Below are positions 1 through 6,385 of a stretch of 21,715 nucleotides of DNA, in pieces. How positions within the stretch are numbered: the stretch's first letter is position 1; each line of letters opens with the position of its first letter. A model generated the notes under the pieces. The model worked only from the letters and a program-made list of their open reading frames with translations, was not told where the DNA came from and did no database searches. Source of the DNA: JBNKVT01 sp050299335 (GTDB lineage Bacteria; Pseudomonadota; Alphaproteobacteria; Rhodobacterales; Rhodobacteraceae); contig JBNKVT010000055.1 in the NCBI GenBank assembly GCA_050299335.1, forward strand, positions 1-21,715. The letters run 5' to 3'. A program made the translations under genes and the position numbers.

Positions 1-535
1 CCTGTCACGGGAAACCCGCCTGAGGTTCGGTTTCTCCCATTCGAGCCAACCCCCAATCCCGCCCCAAATCCATAGCTTCGCCGTCCCCATTTCTCCCCGC
101 TCTACACCCGCACGGTGCGACCAGCACCGGGCCAAGCCCGACCCATCCGAGGGGCGGGCGCGTTGCTGACACATGCTGAGAGCGGCCCGCTTGGAAGCGA
201 CTGCGCCATAAAGTGGTCCGCAGAGAAGCCCGGACAGCGCCCACCCTGGGTCTGGCTTGGCCCTCATTTCGAAGTCCCGGCAGGGCAGGGCAGGTTGCCG
301 GAAGGTGCAGGATCAGGGCCCGAAAAATGAACGCGAAGGAGACAGTACTTTCATATGCGATAGCCCCCCGACTACGAGGCATGGGCGCATTCCTCCCTTG
401 ATCTGAATCGCCGATCGCTGCCTGCAATCCATCGGATTCAACGCGGGTTGGGGATACGTGGTGGATCAGGCCAAAGGCGGAACGCGGTAGGTACACACGC
501 AGAGGCTGCACGCGCTTTTGCCGGTTTCGCCATCC
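1..535. other. Leading region with no supportable gene
   Basis: About 0.5 kb in which I see no convincing gene. A minus-strand reading frame spans 5-589, but it begins inside a palindromic repeat, has no Shine-Dalgarno sequence, and its translation is arginine/proline-rich without recognisable motifs. Short plus-strand frames here are no better. It could be decayed coding sequence or the flank of a gene outside the window. Confidence 0.45.
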
Positions 536-539
536 TTTA

Positions 540-587
540 GAGCAACACCAGATCAGATTGAACCAATCTGATCCCAGGATTTTGCTC
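540..587. repeat. Palindromic repeat (GATCAGATTG hairpin)
   Basis: A perfect inverted repeat with 10-bp arms, GATCAGATTG / CAATCTGATC at 551-560 and 564-573, separated by AAC. It lies inside a second pair, GAGCAA (540-545) and TTGCTC (582-587). From memory, nested palindromes of the GAGCA...GATCAGATTG...TGCTC type recur in intergenic DNA of alphaproteobacteria; that is family knowledge, not shown here. It lies about 150 bp beyond the end of the ribokinase gene. Confidence 0.7.
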
Positions 588-602
588 AAGCCTACGTTCC
601 TG

Positions 603-648
603 GACCAAAATTCTTTTCAAACTGCGACAGCCTGAAACGATTTTGGTC
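603..648. repeat. Second hairpin next to the 540-587 palindrome
   Basis: GACCAAAAT (603-611) pairs perfectly with ATTTTGGTC (640-648). The stem continues imperfectly inward through TTTTCA and TGAAA. With the 540-587 palindrome it makes a two-hairpin block of about 110 bp. It lies about 90 bp downstream of the ribokinase stop, so it could also act as a 3'-end structure for that transcript, but there is no clean T-run after the stem on the minus strand. Confidence 0.6.
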
Positions 649-739
649 AAAGCGCACCTCATGGTCCCCAGCGGTTCAGCACCTTGCCCAACCTGCGCCA
701 CTCGCGCATCCGCGCGTCGCGGTTCCCAACGCCGCTTTC

Positions 740-1615
740 TCAGGCGCGCGTCGCCAGAAATGCCTCCACATTGCCCAGATTGGGAATCGCCTCCGCTGTG
801 CCCGGGCGGGTCACCTGCAAGGCCGCCGCCCCCGCAGCCAGCCGCATCGCCACTTCCGGTACCAAACCGCGGTCAAGCCCCGCCAGCAGATAGCCCAGAA
901 ACGTGTCCCCCGCCCCGGTCGTATCCACCGCCTCCACCGCGAAGCCCGGCACCGAGATCACCGCGCCTTGCATCCGCAACTCCGCCCCTTCGGCTCCCCG
1001 GGTCACCAGCAGCATCGGCACCGGCAGCGCTTCCGGAGCCACCCCGAGGGCGGTACCCAACTGGCTTGCCTCCACCGCATTCACCGCCAGAAGATCGACC
1101 GAACCGAGCAGCACCTCCGCAGCAGCCGCATCGAAGGGCGCCGCCGCGTAGGCCACTTTCATTCCCCGCGCCTTCGCCGCCCGCGCCGCCTCCGGCCCCA
1201 GATTGGTCTCGTTCTGCATCAGCAGCCAGTCTCCGGGACCGAACCGCTCCAGCGCCGCCGTCAGCATCCCGGCCGGCAGGGTCCGGTTCGCCCCCTGGTA
1301 CAGCACGATGGCATTCTCGCCCGCGGCATCGACGGTGATGATCGCATGCCCGGTCGGCACCTCCAGCGTCGCGACGAACGCCGTCTCCACACCCTCCTCC
1401 GCCAACCGCTCCACGCACCAGTCGCCATCGCCGCCGACGGCACCTAGATGCCAGACCGCCCCGCCAGCCCGGGCCACCGCCACCGACTGGTTCGCCCCCT
1501 TGCCCCCCAGCCCGGTCACCAGCCCGGTCGAGGCAAGCGTCTCCCCCGGCACCGGCAAATGCGGCACCGCATAGACATGGTCGATATTGATCGAGCCGAG
1601 ATTCAGAATTGCCAC
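740..1615 (-). CDS. Ribokinase-type PfkB-family sugar kinase
   Basis: A 291-residue cytoplasmic kinase, probably phosphorylating ribose or a related sugar or nucleoside with ATP. The PfkB fold is clear. The N-terminal strand with the substrate aspartate (GSINID, residues 7-12) is followed by the first signature GGKGANQ at 37-43. The second signature DTTGAGDTF is at 231-239, with the expected catalytic base Asp237 in the GAGD anion hole. Length matches ribokinases of about 300 residues. The start is GTG at 1613-1615, preceded by GAGG five bases away. It stands alone: no ribose transporter or regulator is adjacent, and the next gene upstream (SDR) is 167 bp away on the same strand. PfkB members vary in substrate, so rbsK is likely but not certain. 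Confidence 0.88.
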   Translation of the reverse strand: MAILNLGSINIDHVYAVPHLPVPGETLASTGLVTGLGGKGANQSVAVARAGGAVWHLGAVGGDGDWCVERLAEEGVETAFVATLEVPTGHAIITVDAAGENAIVLYQGANRTLPAGMLTAALERFGPGDWLLMQNETNLGPEAARAAKARGMKVAYAAAPFDAAAAEVLLGSVDLLAVNAVEASQLGTALGVAPEALPVPMLLVTRGAEGAELRMQGAVISVPGFAVEAVDTTGAGDTFLGYLLAGLDRGLVPEVAMRLAAGAAALQVTRPGTAEAIPNLGNVEAFLATRA

Positions 1616-1630
1616 TTCAACCTCACAAGC

Positions 1631-1663
1631 AAGGCGGGCGCAAAACCAGAACCTGCCCGCCTT
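1631..1663. other. Intergenic stem-loop between SDR and kinase genes
   Basis: AAGGCGGGC (1631-1639) pairs with GCCCGCCTT (1655-1663), a perfect 9-bp GC-rich stem with a 15-base loop. On the minus strand it lies downstream of the SDR gene and just upstream of the kinase ribosome site. There is no T-run after it on that strand, so it is not a standard intrinsic terminator; it may be an attenuator or transcript-end structure. Confidence 0.45.
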
Positions 1664-1782
1664 CTCCTTCTTCCAAATACTCTGGGGGGGGGGTCGCCAT
1701 TGTCTGCGCCATTGATCCGCGCCACAATGACGACAGGAACAACGTCCCTCGCGTGTCGCCCAAACGCCAGCGCGGGCGAGAC

Positions 1783-2520
1783 CTATCCCCGCCCCACCAG
1801 CGGCATCTTCGTCGCCATGATCGTCAGGAACTGCACATTCGTCTCCAGCGGAAAACTCGCCATCTGCAGCACCGATTGGGCCACATGCTCTACATCCATC
1901 ACCGGCTCGACCTTCACCGACCCGTCCGCCTGCGGTACGCCTTGGGTCATCTTGAACGCCATGTCGGTCAAAGCATTGCCAATATCGATCTGCCCGCAGG
2001 CGATATCAAAAGGCCGCCCGTCCAGCGACAGCGTCTTCGTCAACCCGGTGATCGCATGTTTGGTCGCCGTATAAGGCACCGAGCCCGGCCGCGGCGCCTG
2101 GGCCGAGATCGACCCGTTATTGATGATCCGCCCGCCCTGAGGGTCCTGCTTGCGCATCTGCGCAAAGGCCGCCCGTGCACAGAGGAAAGAGCCGGTCAGG
2201 TTCACATTCACCACCGCCAGCCAGTCCTCTACCGGGGTCTCGTCAATCGTCCGTCCCGGCGTGCCCATCCCGGCATTGTTGAACAACACATCCACCCGCC
2301 CGAACCGCTCGACGATCTTCGCAAACCCGGCCTCGACCGCACCTGGATCGGTCACATCGCAGGGCACCACCAGCGCCCGTTCATCGCCTGCGGCCGTCTC
2401 GGCCAGCGCGTCTTCACGCCGCCCGATCAGCGCGACATTGTACCCCGCCCCCAGAAACGCCTTCGCCGTCGCCCGCCCGATGCCGGAGCCCGCGCCCGTA
2501 ATCACTGCCGTCTGTGCCAT
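1783..2520 (-). CDS. Short-chain dehydrogenase/reductase (SDR)
   Basis: A 245-residue classical SDR, an NAD(P)(H)-dependent oxidoreductase of unknown substrate. The Rossmann glycine motif TGAGSGIG is at residues 8-15, NNAG at 81-84, and the catalytic set is Asn107, Ser137, Tyr150 and Lys154 (YTATK). Spacing fits the classical subfamily (Ser 13 residues before Tyr). The arginines at positions 34-35 after beta-2 (GRRED) hint at NADP(H) preference. The start ATG at 2518-2520 has AGGGA seven bases upstream. A promoter-like sequence lies at 2554-2581. It is divergent from the LysE-type exporter, and no pathway partner is adjacent, so the substrate cannot be named. Confidence 0.9.
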   Translation of the reverse strand: MAQTAVITGAGSGIGRATAKAFLGAGYNVALIGRREDALAETAAGDERALVVPCDVTDPGAVEAGFAKIVERFGRVDVLFNNAGMGTPGRTIDETPVEDWLAVVNVNLTGSFLCARAAFAQMRKQDPQGGRIINNGSISAQAPRPGSVPYTATKHAITGLTKTLSLDGRPFDIACGQIDIGNALTDMAFKMTQGVPQADGSVKVEPVMDVEHVAQSVLQMASFPLETNVQFLTIMATKMPLVGRG

Positions 2521-2553
2521 GAGAATTCCCTTCCTCCCGAATGTCCGGGCGGA

Positions 2554-2581
2554 GTGTTAGCGGACCCCCTGCTTACGTCAA
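2554..2581 (-). promoter_or_regulatory. Putative sigma-70 promoter for the SDR gene
   Basis: Read on the minus strand, TTGACG (2581-2576) is followed after 16 bases by TAACAC (2559-2554). The -35 matches the strong alphaproteobacterial TTGAC consensus; the -10 is weaker. The predicted start would leave a leader of about 25 bases before the SDR ATG. Predicted by eye only. Confidence 0.4.
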
Positions 2582-2644
2582 CTACACCAATGGACATTCC
2601 CGCCCCCGGGTGCCACTGAAGATCCGCCAATCAAGGAGCCGCAA

Positions 2645-3247
2645 TTGGACGTCTTTGCCGCCGCCGTCTTTCTGCTCATCATCACCCCCGGCCCCGGTGT
2701 TCTTTCCACCGCCGGGGTCGGCTCGGCCTACGGCTTCCGCCCGGGCCTCTCCTATGTTACCGGTCTCTTCATCGGCACCAACCTCGTGGCGCTGGCCGTC
2801 GTCACCGGCATCGCCGCCGCGATCCTCGCCAACCCGGTCATCCGCACCGTCCTCGCTGTCGCCTCCGTCGCCTATCTTACCTACCTTGCAGCCAAAATCG
2901 CCTTCGCCGGCACGCGGATCGGCTTCATCCATTCCGAACGCCAGCCCGGCCTCCGCGATGGCCTCGCCCTGCAGGCCATCAATCCCAAGGCCTATGCGGT
3001 CAACACCACCTTCTTTGCCAATTTCACTTTCGCAGGCCTCAGCCTCACCGCCGAAACCCTGTGGAAATTCGCCATCATGAACGCCATCTGGGTGCCCATT
3101 CACCTTGCCTGGCTCTGGTTCGGCGTCGCCATCCGACGGCTTGATTTGCCCGCCCGCGTGCAGTTTGCCATAAACCTCTTCATGGCCGCCGCAATGCTCG
3201 GCGTCGTCACCCTCGCCCTCTGGCAGCAATTCGGAGCTTCAAACTGA
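2645..3247 (+). CDS. LysE/RhtB-family exporter
   Basis: A 200-residue inner-membrane protein of the LysE/RhtB family, which exports amino acids or related small metabolites. The family signature ITPGPGV is at residues 13-19 at the end of the first membrane helix. The conserved NPKA is at 113-116 before the helix at about 118-130, and there are roughly six hydrophobic segments in about 200 residues, the usual size. The start is TTG at 2645 with AAGGAG six bases upstream; an in-frame TGA just upstream rules out an earlier start. The stop overlaps the next coding region by four bases. The exported compound cannot be told from sequence. Confidence 0.9.
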   Translation: MDVFAAAVFLLIITPGPGVLSTAGVGSAYGFRPGLSYVTGLFIGTNLVALAVVTGIAAAILANPVIRTVLAVASVAYLTYLAAKIAFAGTRIGFIHSERQPGLRDGLALQAINPKAYAVNTTFFANFTFAGLSLTAETLWKFAIMNAIWVPIHLAWLWFGVAIRRLDLPARVQFAINLFMAAAMLGVVTLALWQQFGASN

Positions 3248-3735
3248 CCCGCACCAATCGCCTCCCCGCCCTCCTCGCCACGCTGCTGTTCAGCCTTCCC
3301 GCCTCGCAGGCAATTGCCGAGGAACCGGTCCTCGTTCCCGGCTTCGACACCTGTGCGAACGACCGCATGGCCGAAGGCAAGCCCCTGGGCGACTGCGTTC
3401 GGGCCGCCCTCGCCACCTGCCTCGACCAGCCGCCCGGAGAACTGGTCGCCACCGCCTGCCTGATCTCGGCCAAGGACGAGTTCGGCAGCCTGCTGGGAAA
3501 CCGTCTGATATCGATCCGCGAGACCGCCGAGCCCCGCACCGGCCAGATTGCCGAGATCGAGACCCGCTACACACTGGAATCCAGCTTGCGCGAATGCGAC
3601 CGGCATCTCGAACTGATGCTGCTCGACCTGCCCGATGACGACCGCGCCGCCTATGCCCGCGCCCAATGCGAGACCATGGCCGTCGCCTCCACCCTTGTCA
3701 CCCTGATCCTGAGATCGGCCCCGCCAGCCGAGTGA
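3244..3735 (+). CDS. Small secreted six-cysteine protein, apparent CTG start
   Basis: Unrecognised protein. A frame beginning at ATG 3367 gives 122 residues, but the same frame continues upstream into an evident signal peptide: TRTNR, a hydrophobic core (LLATLLFSL), then PASQA as a cleavage site. No ATG, GTG or TTG precedes it. The only plausible start is CTG at 3244-3246, giving 163 residues, with GGAG (3233-3236) seven bases upstream. CTG overlaps the exporter stop as CTGA, like the usual ATGA coupling. The mature part has six cysteines and is predicted periplasmic. It vaguely resembles small cysteine-rich LprI/DUF1311-type proteins, but I would not assign it. The reading frame and signal peptide are solid; the start codon is inferred. 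Confidence 0.7.
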   Translation: MTRTNRLPALLATLLFSLPASQAIAEEPVLVPGFDTCANDRMAEGKPLGDCVRAALATCLDQPPGELVATACLISAKDEFGSLLGNRLISIRETAEPRTGQIAEIETRYTLESSLRECDRHLELMLLDLPDDDRAAYARAQCETMAVASTLVTLILRSAPPAE

Positions 3736-3790
3736 ATTTCGATCACGAAAGCCGGGCGCAACCCTCGATACCTCACATTTCCCCGAACCC

Positions 3791-4231
3791 TCACTCCAAC
3801 TCAAAAATCAGGTCCGTCACCTCCCCGGGCCCGCAAATCTGGTCAAATACCACCTCCCCCGGGGTCTCTGTCCGTGACACCATCAGCCCCTGGCGGAAAC
3901 TCTCGTCCGGATCGGCCAGTTCGTAGCTGTAATAGACAACATACCGGAACCCCTCATTGACGAATCCCACCTCGCCGAACCGCGTCGGCCCCGCCCCGTT
4001 TTCGGCCATCACCTCGACCGCCGCCCGCTCGCGCACCAGTTCCAGCTGCGGCGCCTGCCCCGCCACCCCATACACATAGCGAAACCGCGCCCCCTCGCGG
4101 AACACCGAGACCTCCGCCCCGTTCTCCAGCACGCAGCGAAACACCGTTTCCTGCGCCTCTGTCTGCGCCTCTGTCTGCGCCTCCGCAGCACAGGCCGCCA
4201 GAACCAGCCCGACAGTCATCAACCGCCACAT
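3791..4231 (-). CDS. Small putative lipoprotein
   Basis: A 146-residue protein with a short N-terminal hydrophobic segment ending in LVLAAC, a lipobox-like sequence, so it is probably a periplasmic lipoprotein; signal peptidase I cleavage after the alanines is the alternative. I chose ATG 4229-4231, which has GGGAG seven bases upstream; an in-frame ATG nine codons earlier (4258) has no ribosome site. After the lipobox the sequence TEAQTEAQ comes from a 12-bp tandem repeat. The rest is beta-rich with two further cysteines (FRC, QIC) that could form a disulphide. No known family recognised. It converges with the secreted protein to its left. Confidence 0.65.
   Translation of the reverse strand: MWRLMTVGLVLAACAAEAQTEAQTEAQETVFRCVLENGAEVSVFREGARFRYVYGVAGQAPQLELVRERAAVEVMAENGAGPTRFGEVGFVNEGFRYVVYYSYELADPDESFRQGLMVSRTETPGEVVFDQICGPGEVTDLIFELE
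4151..4183. repeat. 12-bp tandem repeat inside the lipoprotein gene
   Basis: CTGCGCCTCTGT occurs at 4151-4162 and 4163-4174, with a partial third copy to 4183. It encodes TEAQ units just after the lipobox. Because 12 is a multiple of three, copy-number change would alter linker length without a frameshift. Confidence 0.75.
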
Positions 4232-4363
4232 TGCCAATCTCCCGCTTCCAGACCCCATGCTGCATCAGGCCACACCACCATATCACCAATTCCCCTCTTG
4301 CCATATTCCAAGTTGAACAAACCGCCCCGCTGGTCCATGTCTAACCTCTAAAGGAGGGGACGA

Positions 4364-5509
4364 ATGGGCCTCAGCTACCGCGAACAGACGACCTATTGGG
4401 GGGTCTTCCTGGCCATTTTCGTGGCCGTGGTCTGGGTCATGGGCTCCACGCTGCTGCCCTTCATCATTGGTGCTGCCATCGCCTATTTCCTCGATCCCGT
4501 CGCCGACCGGCTCGAAGCGCGCGGCTTTTCAAGGGTCGTGGCCACCTCGGTCATCACCCTCATCGCCTTTCTGGTCTTCCTGCTGGCCGTCGTCATCATC
4601 GTGCCGCTGCTCGCCGATCAGCTGCAGTCGCTGGTCCGCGCCATGCCCGACTACATCGCCAGCCTGCTGAATTTCCTCAACGAGAAGTTTCCCTCCGTCA
4701 CCGACGAGAACTCCGCCATCCGTCGCGGCCTCGTCGCCATGGAGGACACGCTGAAAAGCGGCGGCGTCCAGCTTGTCGAGCGTCTGCTGGCCACCTCCCT
4801 GGCCGTCTTCGACTTCATTCTCATCCTCGTCGTCGCCCCGGTGGTGGCCTTCTACCTGCTGCTGGACTGGGACCATCTGGTCGCCCGGGTCGACAGCTGG
4901 ATCCCCCGCGAACATGTCACCCAGATCCGCCAGATTGCCCGCGATATCGACCGGGTGCTGGCCGGGTTCGTCCGCGGCCAGCTATCGGTCTGCGGCATTC
5001 TGGCCATCTATTACTCGCTGGCGCTGATCCTTGTCGGGCTGCAATTCGGCATCATCGTCGGGGTCATCGCCGGGGCCATCTCCTTCATCCCCTTCGTCGG
5101 CGCCATCATCGGCGGGGCGCTGTCCATCGGGCTTGCCATCTTCCAGTTCTGGGACCAGCCGGTCTGGATCGCCGTCGTCGCCGGCATCTTCCTTGTCGGC
5201 CAGGCCATCGAGGGCAACGTGCTCACCCCGAAACTCGTCGGCAGCTCCGTCGGCCTGCACCCGGTCTGGCTGATGTTCGCCCTCTCCGCCTTCGGGTCCT
5301 TCTTCGGTTTCGCGGGCCTCCTGATCGCCGTCCCTGTGGCAGCCGCCATCGGCGTTCTCGGTCGCTTCGCCATCGCCCGCTACAAGGAGGGCCTGCTCTA
5401 TCGCGGCCCGGCCCACCTGCAACTCGACGACAACGGCGAGCCGATTCCGCAGGAAGACCCCGCCGCACCCATGGCAGAAGAAGAGGCCGACCAGACGGCC
5501 GCCGAATGA
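4364..5509 (+). CDS. AI-2E/PerM-family transporter
   Basis: A 381-residue polytopic inner-membrane protein of the AI-2E transporter (PerM/UPF0118) family. Members have been linked to export of autoinducer-2 or to ion transport, but most are uncharacterised. Typical layout: two helices at about residues 10-45, a third at about 60-85, a soluble stretch at about 90-150 (MPDYIASLLNFLNEKFPS), then a C-terminal bundle with the conserved PF-GAIIGG region (about residues 243-251) and EGNVLTPKLVG. The acidic tail after about residue 350 is soluble. AAAGGAGGGG directly precedes the ATG. The stop overlaps the hdaA start as ATGA, so the two are translationally coupled. Confidence 0.88.
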   Translation: MGLSYREQTTYWGVFLAIFVAVVWVMGSTLLPFIIGAAIAYFLDPVADRLEARGFSRVVATSVITLIAFLVFLLAVVIIVPLLADQLQSLVRAMPDYIASLLNFLNEKFPSVTDENSAIRRGLVAMEDTLKSGGVQLVERLLATSLAVFDFILILVVAPVVAFYLLLDWDHLVARVDSWIPREHVTQIRQIARDIDRVLAGFVRGQLSVCGILAIYYSLALILVGLQFGIIVGVIAGAISFIPFVGAIIGGALSIGLAIFQFWDQPVWIAVVAGIFLVGQAIEGNVLTPKLVGSSVGLHPVWLMFALSAFGSFFGFAGLLIAVPVAAAIGVLGRFAIARYKEGLLYRGPAHLQLDDNGEPIPQEDPAAPMAEEEADQTAAE

Positions 5510-6234
5510 ACCCCACCCAGCTTCCCCTCGACCTGCCCGTCCGTGCAGCCCTCGGCCGCGAGGATTTCCTTGTCTCTCCGGCTAACATGCTGGCCCTGCA
5601 GACCATCGACACCTGGCCCGACTGGCCAGGCGGCAAGCTTGCCCTCGTGGGCGAGGCGGGTGCCGGGAAAACCCACCTCACCCATGTCTGGGCCGCCCTC
5701 AGCGGTGCGCCTATCATCCCGGCCGCCGATCTCAGCCCCGATCCCGATCCACCGCGCCATATCGCCATCGAGGATGTCGATACGCTGGCCGACCTGCCGT
5801 CCCCGCAAAAATCCCGCCAGGAAGAAACCCTCTTCCACCTCTACAACGCCCTGAGCGCGTCGGGCGGCACGCTTCTGGTGACCGGCCGCAACACGCCGTC
5901 GCAATGGGCCATCGCCCTGCCCGACCTCGCCTCGCGCCTGCAATCCATCCCCGTCGCCCGGATCGAGCCCCCCGACGACGCACTGCTGACCGCCCTGCTC
6001 GTCAAGCATTTCGCCGACCGCCAGCTCAAGGTAAAGCCCGACCTCATCGCCTTCCTTGTGCCGCGCATCGAGCGCTCTTTCGCCGCCGTCGAACGGATGG
6101 TAGATTTCCTCGACCGCGAAGCCCTGGCAAGAGGGCGCAAGCTCAACACCGCCCTGGCGTCCGAGCTCTACCGCGACGCCACTGTCACAAAACCGTCCAA
6201 CGAGTCCGGCTATAGCGTTTCGAGAAAGACTTGA
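5506..6234 (+). CDS. hdaA: DnaA regulatory inactivator HdaA/Hda homologue
   Basis: A 242-residue DnaA-like AAA+ protein without the DnaA DNA-binding domain. Hda/HdaA binds the DNA polymerase sliding clamp and promotes ATP hydrolysis by DnaA, limiting re-initiation of replication. The clamp-binding peptide QLPLDL is at residues 5-10. Walker A (GEAGAGKTH) is at 49-57, the Walker B-like IEDVD at 88-92, sensor TGRNTP at about 126-131, and the DLASRL box at 140-145. It starts at ATG 5506 inside the preceding stop (ATGA). A longer frame from 4396 is open only because the transporter is GC-rich. The last seven residues (236-242) and the stop codon come from a palindromic repeat that begins at about 6210, so the C-terminal tail is repeat-derived. 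Confidence 0.9.
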   Translation: MNPTQLPLDLPVRAALGREDFLVSPANMLALQTIDTWPDWPGGKLALVGEAGAGKTHLTHVWAALSGAPIIPAADLSPDPDPPRHIAIEDVDTLADLPSPQKSRQEETLFHLYNALSASGGTLLVTGRNTPSQWAIALPDLASRLQSIPVARIEPPDDALLTALLVKHFADRQLKVKPDLIAFLVPRIERSFAAVERMVDFLDREALARGRKLNTALASELYRDATVTKPSNESGYSVSRKT

Positions 6235-6316
6235 AATATCACGCATCACTTTTTGCGTTCGAGGCAACGCCGAGAGACAGCGAAAAGTGATACAGGTGTT
6301 TCTCGAAACGCTTTAG
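6210..6316. repeat. 107-bp nested palindromic (MITE-like) element
   Basis: Outer arms AGCGTTTCGAGAAA (6214-6227) and its exact complement (6299-6312) extend to about 21 bp with two mismatches. A second nested pair, ATCACTTTTTGC (6245-6256) and GCGAAAAGTGAT (6280-6291), matches at 11 of 12 positions. A small GCGTT/AACGC pair lies at the centre. The element covers the hdaA stop codon and fills most of the hdaA-ppk gap. No transposase is encoded, so any movement would need an enzyme supplied from elsewhere. Confidence 0.75.
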
Positions 6317-6385
6317 AAGCATCCCCCGAGACGCGCCTTCAGCAAAAAGATGCCCCCGATGCAGAAACACGTTAAAACCAGCACG

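Noticed and set aside
5..589. Minus-strand reading frame of 194 codons
   Set aside because: Its first codons translate the 540-587 palindrome, there is no ribosome site, and the product has no recognisable motif or sensible composition.
4396..5505. N-terminal extension of the hdaA frame through the transporter gene
   Set aside because: It is an arginine/histidine-rich shadow of the AI-2E-family gene; the true start is the ATGA overlap at 5506 followed at once by the clamp-binding motif.
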